From Micrococcales bacterium (GTDB lineage: Bacteria > Actinomycetota > Actinomycetes > S36-B12 > UBA10799), in contig JADKAV010000001.1 of the NCBI GenBank assembly GCA_016719135.1, positions 277,944 through 341,943 of the forward strand: a DNA stretch of 64,000 nt, written 5' to 3'. Positions 52,201 to 61,300 of this stretch are shown one piece after another. The notes under the pieces are model-generated. The model saw nothing but the letters and a program-made list of their open reading frames with translations, was not told the DNA's origin and did no database searches. A program made the translations under genes and the position numbers. Positions within the stretch are counted from its first letter, which is position 1, and each line of letters begins with the position of its first letter.

Positions 52201-52809
52201 CTACGAAACGGCGTCCGCTTCGACCCAGTTGACCCCCATCCCGCGCACGACAACGAGGATCAACAGCCCGTACAGGCCCAGGTCCGGGTTCACGAAACTG
52301 ATCAGGGTGCACAGCGCGAAAACGCCCGCCGAGACCCACCAAACCACGGCTCGTTTGCCCATTTCCCGGCGGTGGCCTTCGTCGCGTGCCCGCCGGGACG
52401 ACAGTTGGGTCATGGCGGCAGTCACCACGGCGAGCAACAGCATCGTCCCCAGGTACAGCGGAGTCGACGAGGTGCTCGCGTCGTGGCCGACGATCGCAGT
52501 GGGGAACGGCAGGAACACGATGCCCAGCAGCCAGACCAGGTTGAGCAGACCCAACGCCGTACCTTGCTGCTCCAGACCCAGGTAGACGGATCGATGTGCT
52601 GTCCAGAACAGGAAAATGACCAGGAATGAAACGCCGAAACTGATGAACAGCGCGAGGTTCTCCGCCACGAAGCTGCCAATCCCAACGGCGGCCGCCTCGC
52701 CCGCGACCTCCACCAAGGGCAGGACCAGCAGGGTCATCGCGATTGCCACGACCGCGTCGGTGAGCATGACCGTCCGCTCCGCTTTCGCGCCAGCGAAATC
52801 CTCCGCCAT
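52201..52809 (-). CDS. TMEM175/DUF1211-like membrane protein
   Basis: 202 residues with about six membrane segments. The first helix, AERTVMLTDAVVAIAMTLLVLPL, resembles the selectivity-filter helix of bacterial TMEM175 potassium channels, but the family FSD triplet reads LTD. FLFWTAHRSVY and a second helix pair follow. Either a divergent channel or a distant relative. Starts at ATG 52809, or at 52821. Confidence 0.7.
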   Translation of the reverse strand: MAEDFAGAKAERTVMLTDAVVAIAMTLLVLPLVEVAGEAAAVGIGSFVAENLALFISFGVSFLVIFLFWTAHRSVYLGLEQQGTALGLLNLVWLLGIVFLPFPTAIVGHDASTSSTPLYLGTMLLLAVVTAAMTQLSSRRARDEGHRREMGKRAVVWWVSAGVFALCTLISFVNPDLGLYGLLILVVVRGMGVNWVEADAVS

Positions 52810-52849
52810 GTAGACGACCATAATCGGCTCGGTGGCGGTCGACCAGAGG

Positions 52850-53020
52850 CTAGACCGAGCCGGAAGCCAGTGCCACCACGTAGCCGGCGACAATGCTCAG
52901 ACCCACGAGCGTCAGGGCGCCCTTGCCGGCCTCCGCACCTTTACCGAACTCGCCTGCAGAGATGAGAATCGTGCCGACGATGACGATCAAGGCGATCGTG
53001 CTGAACAGAAGTGCATCCAT
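52850..53020 (-). CDS. Small membrane protein, unknown
   Basis: 56 residues: two hydrophobic helices (ALLFSTIALIVIVGTILISA and ALTLVGLSIVAGYVVALA) joined by a Gly/Lys-rich loop (GEFGKGAEAGKG). A strong Shine-Dalgarno sequence (GAAGGAG) seven bases before ATG 53020 supports it as a real gene. Upstream of the TMEM175-like gene on the same strand (about 40 bp), so they may be co-expressed. No family recognised. Confidence 0.65.
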   Translation of the reverse strand: MDALLFSTIALIVIVGTILISAGEFGKGAEAGKGALTLVGLSIVAGYVVALASGSV

Positions 53021-53122
53021 GACAGTGGCTCCTTCGGTTACCGGAACTCTACTGAGCCCTCCACGCCGATTCGTGTCACAGGTCGCCGTTAGTCTCGAAC
53101 GACACGCCCCAAAGGAGAGACC

Positions 53123-54091
53123 ATGCGCGCGGCACGAGTAGTGACCCTGGACGGCCCGTCGGCGGTCGAGGTGGGCGACGTCGACGAACCGCAACCCTCT
53201 GGCGGCCAGGTGGTCATCGACGTCGAGTACGCCGGCCTGACCTATCCCGACGTGCTTCTCACCCGGGGGCAGTACCAGATCAAACCGCCACCTCCGTTCA
53301 TCCCCGGCTCTGAGGTGGCTGGTGTGGTGAGGTCCGCACCGGACGGATCGGGCTTCTCCGAAGGTGATCGGGTCGCCGCCTTCCCCGGCCTCGGCGGATT
53401 CGCGCAGGTCGTTTCCGCGGACCGCCGCATGGTGTTCGCGCTGCCCGACTCCGTGGGCCTGGACGCCGCTGCCGGGTTGCCGATGAACTACCTCACCGTC
53501 CACTTCGCCCTGCTGCGCCGCGGCAGACTGCAGCCCGAAGAGACAGTGCTCGTGCACGGTGCGGCCGGCGGCATCGGGACTGCGGCCACCCAGCTTGCAA
53601 AGGCCCTCGGCGCAACCGTGATCGCGGTGGTGTCCGACGAGCGCAAGGCGGACGTGGCCCGGCAGGCCGGGGCGGACACGGTGGTGCTCGCTGAAGGCTT
53701 CCGGCAGGCGGTCGCCGAAGCCACCGGTGGCCGTGGAGTGGACATCGTGGTCGACCCCGTCGGCGGGGACCGGATGACCGACTCGCTACGTAGCCTCGCC
53801 CCGGAAGGGCGCCTACTGGTGATCGGCTTCACCGGCGGTGAGATTCCCACGGTGAAGGTCAATCGACTGCTGCTGAACAACATCAGCGTGGTCGGGGTGG
53901 GCTGGGGTGCGTACTGGATGCAGCGCCCGGGGTACCTCGGGGAGCAGTGGGCCGAGCTTGTACCGCTGCTGCGCGATGGCGCACTGCAAGCACCCATCGG
54001 TTCGGTGCATGCGCTGGACGACGTTCGGTCGGCGCTGGCCGAGATCGACGAACGCCGAGCACTGGGAAAGGTGCTGCTCAGGCTTCGGTGA
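53123..54091 (+). CDS. NADPH:quinone oxidoreductase family protein
   Basis: 322-residue zinc-free medium-chain reductase. EYAGLTYPDVLLTRGQYQ, the nucleotide-binding VLVHGAAGGIGTAATQLAKALGA and VVDPVGGDRMTDSLR are typical of the QOR/enoyl-reductase clade. Strong Shine-Dalgarno sequence (AAAGGAGAGACC) before ATG. Substrate unknown. Confidence 0.9.
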   Translation: MRAARVVTLDGPSAVEVGDVDEPQPSGGQVVIDVEYAGLTYPDVLLTRGQYQIKPPPPFIPGSEVAGVVRSAPDGSGFSEGDRVAAFPGLGGFAQVVSADRRMVFALPDSVGLDAAAGLPMNYLTVHFALLRRGRLQPEETVLVHGAAGGIGTAATQLAKALGATVIAVVSDERKADVARQAGADTVVLAEGFRQAVAEATGGRGVDIVVDPVGGDRMTDSLRSLAPEGRLLVIGFTGGEIPTVKVNRLLLNNISVVGVGWGAYWMQRPGYLGEQWAELVPLLRDGALQAPIGSVHALDDVRSALAEIDERRALGKVLLRLR

Positions 54092-54140
54092 GCGGCGGGG
54101 TAAGGAGACACCGGCACTGCGAGCACGCGATACTCGGCGC

Positions 54141-54905
54141 GTGACCACTGTCGTTTCTGTCCACTCGTTCCGCGGCGGGACGGGCAAGAGCAACGCCACT
54201 GCGAACGTGGCCGCCAATCTGGCCCGTGGCGGGGCTCGGGTCGCGGTGATCGACACCGACGTGCAGAGCCCGGGCATTCATACGATCTTCGGATTCGATG
54301 CCAGCCTGCACCACACGCTGGATGACTACTTGTGGGGCCAGGCCGACATCGCGTCGGTGGCCCACGACGTGACTGACGGGATCGGCGGCACCGGCACGCT
54401 CTACCTGGTGCCGGCCAGCATGAAGGCCGCGGACATCGCCCGAATCCTGCGCGACGGCTACGACGTGGTGCGACTCAACGAGGGCTTCCGCGATCTGGCC
54501 GCGGCACTCGACCTCGACTACCTGTTCATCGACACGCACCCGGGGCTCAACGAGGAGACGATGCTGTCGATCACGGTCAGCGATGTGCTGCTCCTGCTGC
54601 TGCGCCCTGACCAGCAGGACTTCCAGGGCACAGCGGTGACCGTCGACATCGCTCGGCGACTGTCGGTCCCGAACCTGCTGCTCGTGCTGAACAAGGTGCC
54701 CCGCACGCTTGACCGCGACGACCTGCGCCAGCAGATGACTGACGCCTACGGAACCGCCACGGCTGCGGTGCTGCCGCTGTCCACCCAGATGGTCGTCAAT
54801 GCCTCCGGCGGGTTGTTCAGCCTGACTCACCCGGATCACCCGTGGTCGCAGGGAATCCGCAGCATCGTCGAGAACCTGCAGAAATCCGGTGAAGGCCAGG
54901 CATGA
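54141..54905 (+). CDS. MinD/ParA-like ATPase
   Basis: 254-residue deviant Walker P-loop ATPase: SVHSFRGGTGKSNATANVAA at the N-terminus (K-x-GGTGKS form), DTDVQSPGIHTIFG, and DTHPGLNEETML. No C-terminal amphipathic helix is obvious. Its stop overlaps the ATG of the HAMP protein (ATGA), so the two are made together. Partner-dependent positioning of the membrane protein is a reasonable inference, not shown here. Confidence 0.87.
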   Translation: MTTVVSVHSFRGGTGKSNATANVAANLARGGARVAVIDTDVQSPGIHTIFGFDASLHHTLDDYLWGQADIASVAHDVTDGIGGTGTLYLVPASMKAADIARILRDGYDVVRLNEGFRDLAAALDLDYLFIDTHPGLNEETMLSITVSDVLLLLLRPDQQDFQGTAVTVDIARRLSVPNLLLVLNKVPRTLDRDDLRQQMTDAYGTATAAVLPLSTQMVVNASGGLFSLTHPDHPWSQGIRSIVENLQKSGEGQA

Positions 54906-55873
54906 CCGCCCGAGACCGCCGCCGATGGCATCTGGCGATGCGGTGGAAACTGCTCACCGCGTTCACCGCCGCCTTCACCATCGTCTTCGGCTTCATCGCC
55001 CTGTGGGTCGTGAACTACGCCAGTGATGTGGCGCTGAGCAGACTTACTGCGCAGCTGGTCGAAGCCACCGAGGGCACCGCGCGCGACCTGCCGCGAAAAG
55101 CTCTGCGGGAGGTGACAACGCTTGATCCGAACAGCGACTTCACCGACAACGCCGCCTTCGTTCGCATCCAGGACGACCTCGACTCGGTGCGCGCGACGTT
55201 GCCGTCGGTTGACCCGTACACCTACTTCGACAATGCGGGGCGCCTCGAGTTCCTCGTCGGGACGGCGCCGACATTCGGCCAGCCGGTGAGCCAGACGGAG
55301 CCCGCCGAGACGGTCAAGTACTTGGAACAGGGCCTGCGCGCCACCACCTTCCAGTCGGAGTACACCGATGCATTCGGAACCTGGATCTCGGCGTACAGTC
55401 CCGTCGTCGACAAGGCGGGCAACACCATCGCAGCGGTCGGCATGGACTACCCGCTGGATTACGTCGCCGAGGTTCAGCGACAGGCACGCGCAGAGGTGCT
55501 ACCCATCCTCATCGTCAGTTACGTGTTCCTCGTGCTGCTCGTTCTCACGGTGTCCACTCTGATCGTGCGCCCGCTGCGCAGACTGACCGCCGCCACCACC
55601 CGTATCGCCGATGGCGAGTACGACCTAGACCTCAGCAGGCTGACGCGTTCCCGGTTCCCCGATGAGATGTCCGAACTGGCCGATTCGTTCAAAGTCATGA
55701 GCGGCAAGGTCGCAGCCCGCGAACAGGCGTTGAGCAGCGAGGTGCAGCGGCTTCAGATCGCGATCGATGCCAGGGAACGCGAGGAGTCGGTACGCGAGAT
55801 CACCGAGACCGACTTCTTCGCAGATCTCGCCGCGAAGGCCGACGAAATGCGCTCGCGGATGCACAAGAAGTAG
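54902..55873 (+). CDS. HAMP-domain membrane sensor without kinase
   Basis: 323 residues: transmembrane helix 1 (LLTAFTAAFTIVFGFIALWV), an extracytoplasmic sensor of about 165 residues, helix 2 (VLPILIVSYVFLVLLVLTVS), a HAMP domain (RPLRRLTAATTRIADGEYDL), and a C-terminal coiled coil ending in a charged tail. No kinase, cyclase or methyl-accepting domain is present, so output must pass through a partner, most plausibly the co-translated MinD-like ATPase. Confidence 0.85.
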   Translation: MTARDRRRWHLAMRWKLLTAFTAAFTIVFGFIALWVVNYASDVALSRLTAQLVEATEGTARDLPRKALREVTTLDPNSDFTDNAAFVRIQDDLDSVRATLPSVDPYTYFDNAGRLEFLVGTAPTFGQPVSQTEPAETVKYLEQGLRATTFQSEYTDAFGTWISAYSPVVDKAGNTIAAVGMDYPLDYVAEVQRQARAEVLPILIVSYVFLVLLVLTVSTLIVRPLRRLTAATTRIADGEYDLDLSRLTRSRFPDEMSELADSFKVMSGKVAAREQALSSEVQRLQIAIDAREREESVREITETDFFADLAAKADEMRSRMHKK

Positions 55874-55897
55874 CGCCGGAATAAGGGGCAACGCGAT

Positions 55898-56014
55898 CAC
55901 GCGTTGGAGTCACGCACATCCGTTGGAGAACGGTACATGCGTTGGAGATCGACGGGCCGCGCAACTCCAACGCCCGTACTCTTCTCCAACGCCCGTACCT
56001 AAGTCCAACGGCTG
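55898..56014 (+). repeat. 19-bp-phased GTTGGA/TCCAAC element, copy 6
   Basis: GTTGGA at 55903, 55922, 55941; TCCAAC at 55966, 55985, 56004; core GATCGACGGGCCGCGCAAC. It occupies almost the whole 164 bp between the convergent HAMP and ATP-grasp genes. Confidence 0.9.
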
Positions 56015-56037
56015 CGCTGCGGATGTGACAGCGGCAT

Positions 56038-57393
56038 TCACTCCAGGATGAACGTCGGCGCCACCGTCGCGCCGCCCCCGGTCACGTTCGTCAGCCCGCC
56101 GCCCTCCGGCGCGAGCCGCACGTAGTAGCCCGACAGTTTCCCGGAGCACAACAGCGGGTTGTGGTCGGCGGTGAAGCCCTGCAGCGGGAACCCCTCGCGC
56201 AGCAAGCTGAAGTGTTCGGTGACGATAGGCACCCGTTGCTGAGCGACATGGCCGCCCGCAGCTGCGTTCGCGATCACCTTCGCCCAGGAGTCGTCGTTGT
56301 GCAGCCAGCCCAACTCGACCCCGGCGCCGCCGTAGCCGTCGGTGGGCTTGATGACCAATTGTTCGCGGCGGGCCGCCAAGTACGCGAGCAAGTCCACCGT
56401 CTCGCCCTGGTCATCGGTGCTGCGGCCATCGGCGACCAGCCGCGTCCACGGCAGGTGCTCGCGCGCCAGGCGTAGTTGCTCATCCGACAAACCCAAACCA
56501 ACCGCAGGATCGGTCACCATCGCGAACAGCGACTTCAGCCCGAACAGGCCCGACTGCAGGCTGGTGATCATGCACAACGACCCGGCCCGCAGCGCCGCTT
56601 TGATCCCGTCGAGTCGCTCTGCCAGGTACGCCAGCATGGGAGTGAAGAACGCGCGCACCAGCACGTCGACCTCCCGACCGTCGAGGCGCAAGCGGTCGTC
56701 GCGGAATACGAGGTCGCCCGGGTCGGCGATGGCGATCTCCAGACCCCGCGCCTGCGCCAGGCCCGACAGGTAGGTCAGCGCGGGGGTGGCGATGTCGGTG
56801 AGCTCACGTGGCATCGCGACCACCGTGTACGGCGGGCCGCCTCCCCCGAAGTCGTGCCACGTGTCGATCAACGCATCCAGCACGTCCTCGCCGACGGTTG
56901 CGGTGCGGAACGGGTGCTGCTGGCCGAATGCCCTGGCCAGATCTGTGTCGGCCAGCAGGTCCGCGCTGCGGTCGGCGGGCAGGATTCCGCCCGGAAGGCC
57001 CCCGTTGAACTCCAGGAAGTGCAGACCCTCGGACGTGCGCACCCCGTCCAGACGCCCGAACACGATCGGCTGCGAGTAACCCGACGGCAACGAGAACAAG
57101 TCGGCGTCGGGAACACCGTCGAGCCAACCCGGGATGTAGGTGTTCTGCAGGTCGCGGTCGTCGAGCAGGAGTCTGCCCGCGGCCACGAGCGCCGCGACCA
57201 CCGCTTCGGCGGCGCGCTGATCGGCGGCGACCTGTGATGCGGTGACGAAGGTGGGCTCGGCGACTTCCAGCATCGCCTTGCCGTGGTAGACGAAACCGGC
57301 GTCCTGCTGGGCGGCCATCACCGACTCGACCCACGCCACACTGTCGGGGACCTCCGCTTGCAATGCACGCCATGCCGCCACCGGATCGTTCAT
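56038..57393 (-). CDS. ATP-grasp-like ligase of unknown product
   Basis: 451 residues. The ATP-grasp lysine and glycine loop are in LVIKPTDGYGGAGVELGW (about residues 350-370); earlier segments HFLEFNGGLPGG and IIRAFFTP-like LVRAFFTPM fit circularly permuted ATP-grasp enzymes. Such ligases join a carboxylate to an amine through an acyl-phosphate. Last gene of a three-gene operon, its ATG overlapping the MFS stop. Confidence 0.7.
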   Translation of the reverse strand: MNDPVAAWRALQAEVPDSVAWVESVMAAQQDAGFVYHGKAMLEVAEPTFVTASQVAADQRAAEAVVAALVAAGRLLLDDRDLQNTYIPGWLDGVPDADLFSLPSGYSQPIVFGRLDGVRTSEGLHFLEFNGGLPGGILPADRSADLLADTDLARAFGQQHPFRTATVGEDVLDALIDTWHDFGGGGPPYTVVAMPRELTDIATPALTYLSGLAQARGLEIAIADPGDLVFRDDRLRLDGREVDVLVRAFFTPMLAYLAERLDGIKAALRAGSLCMITSLQSGLFGLKSLFAMVTDPAVGLGLSDEQLRLAREHLPWTRLVADGRSTDDQGETVDLLAYLAARREQLVIKPTDGYGGAGVELGWLHNDDSWAKVIANAAAGGHVAQQRVPIVTEHFSLLREGFPLQGFTADHNPLLCSGKLSGYYVRLAPEGGGLTNVTGGGATVAPTFILE

Positions 57394-58898
57394 GAAGCAA
57401 CCTCCACTGTCTTGTTCTCACCGACATCCAGATGGGCGGGAAGCCCCCGCCACACGACCACCGCGAGCAGTACCAGCACCAGCGCCGCGATCACGAGCAC
57501 CAGTTGAAAACCGGACACGTACGCATCGCGCGCGGCGTCGGCCAGACCGGCGACGTCACTGCGGTCGGCCACGTTGATCGCCCCGCCGAGACTCTCCGCG
57601 GCATCCGCGCGGTCCTGCGCGGACAGCCCACCCAGCGCGGAGGCGATCCGGTCCTGATACCTGATCGCCAGCAGCGTTCCGTAGCCGGCGACTCCGAAGG
57701 CGAGGCCGAACCGCACCGCCATGCTGTTGATCGCCGACCCGACGCTGCGCCGTTCCTCCGGGTAGTTGGCCACCGACGTGTGGGTCATCAGCGCCGGCGC
57801 CACCCCCATCACTCCGGTGAGTACCAAGCCCAGGATCAGCACGGGGTACACAGGATTGCGCCCGCCGATACCGGTGAGCACCAACCCCACAGCCGTGATC
57901 ACCAGGGACACCGCGGTCACATTGCGCGCCCCGAACCGTTTGGCGGTGATCCCCGCGGTCGAGGCACTTGCGGTCCACATGAGCAACGCGGGCATAAGGA
58001 ACAGCCCGGCGCTCAAGGCGGAGAACCCGAGCACCAACTGCACATACTGCGTGTTGAGGAACAGCAGCCCGCCGAGGGTGAACTGGACCATGAAAACCAC
58101 CAGCGTGGGCACTAGGAACGTCCGCCGCCGCACGATCTCCGGCACGAACAAGGGGTAGTCCACGCGCCGCTCCCACCACACCAGTGCCAGGGCACTGAGA
58201 ACGCCGACCGCCACGGCCACCCAGATCCACGTGTCCGGGGAGGACGCGGCACTGACCGCCGCGTACAGGAACGCCACGCCGGACACGGCGGTGAGAGCCG
58301 ATCCCACCGAATCCAGGGGCCGCCGCGGCAACGGTTGGTCGCGGGGCAGCAGGACGATGTTGAGCACCAGCGCCAGTGCGAGCATCGGGGCGACCGACCA
58401 GAAGGCGGCGTGCCAGCCGAACGTGACCAGCGCGGCGCCGCCGAGCAGCGGTCCGAGCAGCGCACCGATCGCCTGTGTGCCACCCATAATGCCCACGGCC
58501 GTGCGCTGGCTCGTGCCGCGCGTGACATCGAACGTCAGCGCCATCGCCGCGGGCATCGCCATCGCCGAGCCCAGCCCGGTCAGCGCCCGCAACAGGATCA
58601 GGGTCTGGACGCTGTCGGTCATCCCCGACAGGATCGCCGAGGCAAGGAAGATCACGTTGCCGATGATCAGCATGCGTTTGCGGCCGATGCGGTCGCTCCA
58701 GGCACCGGCGAACAGGATGAACGCCGCCGAGACCATCGGGGTGGCGTTGACGATCCACGCCAGTTGTTCGGCGCTGGCCTGGAACTGTGTCGAGATGGTG
58801 GGCAGCGCGACGCTGGCGATCGTCATGTTGAGCGCGACCGCCAGGTACGTCAGGGCCAGCGGCAGAACGGCCAGTGGCAACCGCCCGGTGCGGGTCAC
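57390..58898 (-). CDS. MFS transporter, DHA2 family
   Basis: 502 residues with about 14 membrane segments. Motif A AGAWSDRIGRKRMLI between helices 2 and 3, motif C in IGALLGPLLGGAAL on helix 5. DHA2 proteins export drugs or natural products by proton antiport. Start codon GTG overlaps the stop of the upstream GNAT gene and its stop overlaps the ATP-grasp gene, so it is coupled to both. Likely exports the ligase product; inference from context. Confidence 0.88.
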   Translation of the reverse strand: MTRTGRLPLAVLPLALTYLAVALNMTIASVALPTISTQFQASAEQLAWIVNATPMVSAAFILFAGAWSDRIGRKRMLIIGNVIFLASAILSGMTDSVQTLILLRALTGLGSAMAMPAAMALTFDVTRGTSQRTAVGIMGGTQAIGALLGPLLGGAALVTFGWHAAFWSVAPMLALALVLNIVLLPRDQPLPRRPLDSVGSALTAVSGVAFLYAAVSAASSPDTWIWVAVAVGVLSALALVWWERRVDYPLFVPEIVRRRTFLVPTLVVFMVQFTLGGLLFLNTQYVQLVLGFSALSAGLFLMPALLMWTASASTAGITAKRFGARNVTAVSLVITAVGLVLTGIGGRNPVYPVLILGLVLTGVMGVAPALMTHTSVANYPEERRSVGSAINSMAVRFGLAFGVAGYGTLLAIRYQDRIASALGGLSAQDRADAAESLGGAINVADRSDVAGLADAARDAYVSGFQLVLVIAALVLVLLAVVVWRGLPAHLDVGENKTVEVAS

Positions 58899-60427
58899 TC
58901 GATCGCTTCGTAGATTCGGGCCATGTGCGCGCGGGAACGGTCGCGCTGGGCGGTGCGGTCGGTGGCCTGCTGGTAGTCGCGCAGCACGACGTCGCGCAGG
59001 TACGTGCCGAGGTCCGAGGCGACTTCGATCTCATCGGGCTTGAGGTCCACGTTGTTCAGGTTCTGCAGTACGAGCACGTCCCCGTCCTCGTACTCCGGAT
59101 AGATACCGGCGAACGACAAGCCCATCTCCTGCAGCCCGGACCCGTAGTAACTGGTGGCCGGTTCCCCCAGGGGCAGCACCACGAGGATCAGCTCGTAGCG
59201 GTTGATCTGCAACTGCCGGACCTGCTGCTGCAAGACACTCAGGAAGTCCTCGCCGTATGCATCGACCACCACGAAGGCCACGCCCGTCTCGTGGCGCAGG
59301 TTCAGGCGCAGAGTCGACTGGGCGGCGGTCTGCGGCGACCGTTCGAACTCCGAGTGCACGGTGCGCGGCAGGTTGCCGGTCGTGTAAATCTTCTCGATCA
59401 CCTCGCGGTAGGTCGGCGGCACGTAGACGGTCCGCTGCGGGGTGGTTCCGAACGAGCCGTAGAAGAGCATCAGCGCCTTGCGGGCCTGCTCATCGGCATC
59501 GAAGCCGCGGAAATCGAGTTCGTTTGACTGGGCTGCCAATAGCAGGCCCACCTCGTGCGCGCCTCCCCGCAGCGCGGCCTTCTGGCTACCCAGGTGGACG
59601 GTCACTGCCTCGGTGTACTGGCCGACGAAACCCAGCTCCAGCAGCCGTGCGACATGCGCGAAGCCGATGCGCAGGGACAGTTTGTGCCGCCGGTAGAGGG
59701 GGTCGACGGCGAGCAGACCGATCTTCCCGGTGGTGGCACCGGGGTGGCGCACCTCGCTGGCCAGATGACCCACGATCCGTCCGTCCGGCGAGACCGCCAC
59801 CGTCGCAAGGTGCTGGCCGCTGGTGACCAGTTCGGCCAGCCGTTCCGGTTCGTAGACCACCGGGGCGTAGGCCACGGTGTAGCCGTATGTGCGGTAGAAC
59901 AACCGCGCCACGCCCACGACGTCGTCGGCGGTCATCGGGCGGATGTCCACGACCACTTGACCGTCCTCCCCGACGGTCGGTTCGGGCAAGGCCTGTGCCT
60001 CGGTCTCGGCGATGAACTGCTCGTCCTCGCTGACCTTGTCGTATGCCAGGTGTTTGGCGATCTCGGTGCGGTTGCCGGCGCGACCCTCGTTGGCGAACGT
60101 CAGCCCGTCGGCGAAGCCGAGCCGGATGAGTTCGGCGACCCGCGGTGGATACCCGGTGGCACCGAGATTCAGCGGCGCACCCCGATCCCGCACGACCAGC
60201 TTCAGATCTCCCGGCTCGCGCACGATCTCCAGGTCGAGGTCGATCGTGTCGTCGGCTTCGAACGCGTCCCGCACGACCGCATCGAGCACTTCAACGGTGA
60301 GGGCGCGCAGCCGGGTCCGGTCGGCCGAGCCGAGCCCGAGCAGATCCGCAGCGTCCTCCACCAGCCCGGGCGCGAGGGTCACCGCCTCACGGGTACCGAC
60401 GTGCAGGCTGCACAAAAGATCGGTCAC
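58895..60427 (-). CDS. GHKL ATPase-GNAT acetyltransferase fusion
   Basis: 510 residues. The N-terminal 130 residues resemble a GHKL/anti-sigma-factor ATP-binding domain (LKLVVRDRGAPLNLGATG, GLTFANEGRAGNRTEI), followed by a GNAT domain: VVDIRPMTADDVVGVARLFY, the acetyl-CoA loop IGLLAVDPLYRRHKLSLRIG and EAVTVHLGSQKAALRGG. A further 180-residue C-terminal region follows. First gene of the operon; GTG start with GGAGG upstream. The combination of an ATP-binding anti-sigma-type fold and GNAT in one chain is uncommon; target unknown. Confidence 0.75.
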   Translation of the reverse strand: MTDLLCSLHVGTREAVTLAPGLVEDAADLLGLGSADRTRLRALTVEVLDAVVRDAFEADDTIDLDLEIVREPGDLKLVVRDRGAPLNLGATGYPPRVAELIRLGFADGLTFANEGRAGNRTEIAKHLAYDKVSEDEQFIAETEAQALPEPTVGEDGQVVVDIRPMTADDVVGVARLFYRTYGYTVAYAPVVYEPERLAELVTSGQHLATVAVSPDGRIVGHLASEVRHPGATTGKIGLLAVDPLYRRHKLSLRIGFAHVARLLELGFVGQYTEAVTVHLGSQKAALRGGAHEVGLLLAAQSNELDFRGFDADEQARKALMLFYGSFGTTPQRTVYVPPTYREVIEKIYTTGNLPRTVHSEFERSPQTAAQSTLRLNLRHETGVAFVVVDAYGEDFLSVLQQQVRQLQINRYELILVVLPLGEPATSYYGSGLQEMGLSFAGIYPEYEDGDVLVLQNLNNVDLKPDEIEVASDLGTYLRDVVLRDYQQATDRTAQRDRSRAHMARIYEAIE

Positions 60428-60555
60428 ACGGTCCTCCAACTGACGGGGTTTCAGGCTAGGGCAGCACTGGCCGCTGAGTCGACCGGCACGGTCGTCGGCA
60501 CCGTGCAGGGGACACACCCGAGTGCGACCCCGCCACGATTGGCGAAGATAGGGGG

Positions 60556-61274
60556 GTGTCCCAGACCCAGCAGTCCAACCCGCTGCATGACTTGATGGGG
60601 GGCCGCCGGGGGGCGCTGGATTCAGCGTTGCCCAGTGTGGTTTTCGTCATCACCTACCTGGTGACGGGGTCGAACCTGACGGTGGCTCTGGTCGCGGCGC
60701 TGGTGGCAGCCGCGGTCCTGGCGGCGCGCGCTTGATCCGCCGGGAGAAGCCGGTACGCGTGGTCGGCGGTCTGGCCGCGGTCGCCTTCGCCGCGGTGGTC
60801 GCTGCGCGCACGGGAAACGCGGCGGACTACTTCCTCCCGAGCCTGCTGGCCAACGTCGCGTCCGCACTGATCTGGGCGGCATCGATCCTGGCACGCTGGC
60901 CGCTGCTCGGAGTGGTCGTCGGTTTCGCGATCGGGCAGAAGACGTCCTGGCGCGACGACCCGGACCTGATGCGCGCCTACAGCCAGGCGTCCTGGATCTG
61001 GGCGGTGTCGTTCCTGGTCCGGGCCGGGGTCAACCTGCCGCTGTACCTGACCGACAACCTGGTCGGCCTGGGCATCTCACGTGTCTTACTGGGATTCCCC
61101 ATGGTTCTGGGCGTGATCGCAGCGAGTTGGTGGGTCATCAAACGCGCTCTACCGGCCGACCACCCGGGGATCCTGCACCCGCGGGTCCACCGCAGGGGTT
61201 CCCCGGAGCACCCGAGATTTGAGGGCGACGTTGTTGGGCAGTTCAGGCACAAACCCCCAACAACGCCGCCCTGA
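60556..61274 (+). CDS. DUF3159 membrane protein, one frameshift
   Basis: About 238 residues when the break is ignored. The N-terminus (PLHDLMGGRRGALDSALPSV) and helices VFVITYLVTGSNLTVALVAA are in one frame, ending at TGA 60733; the rest (LIRREKPVRVVGGLAAVAFA... to NLVGLGISRVLLGFP) is in the next frame, overlapping at CTTGATCC. DUF3159 proteins are actinobacterial membrane proteins of unknown function. The last 20 residues run into a hairpin and may not be authentic. Confidence 0.8.
61221..61273. terminator. Hairpin after DUF3159
   Basis: GAGGGCGACGTTGTTGGG and CCCAACAACGCCGCCCTG pair (one mismatch) around a loop of about 17 nt, between the convergent DUF3159 and AIM24 genes. Probably a bidirectional terminator; it overlaps the apparent 3' coding end. 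Confidence 0.55.
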
Positions 61275-61300
61275 AACCGCGCGGGCCCCCAATCACCGCA

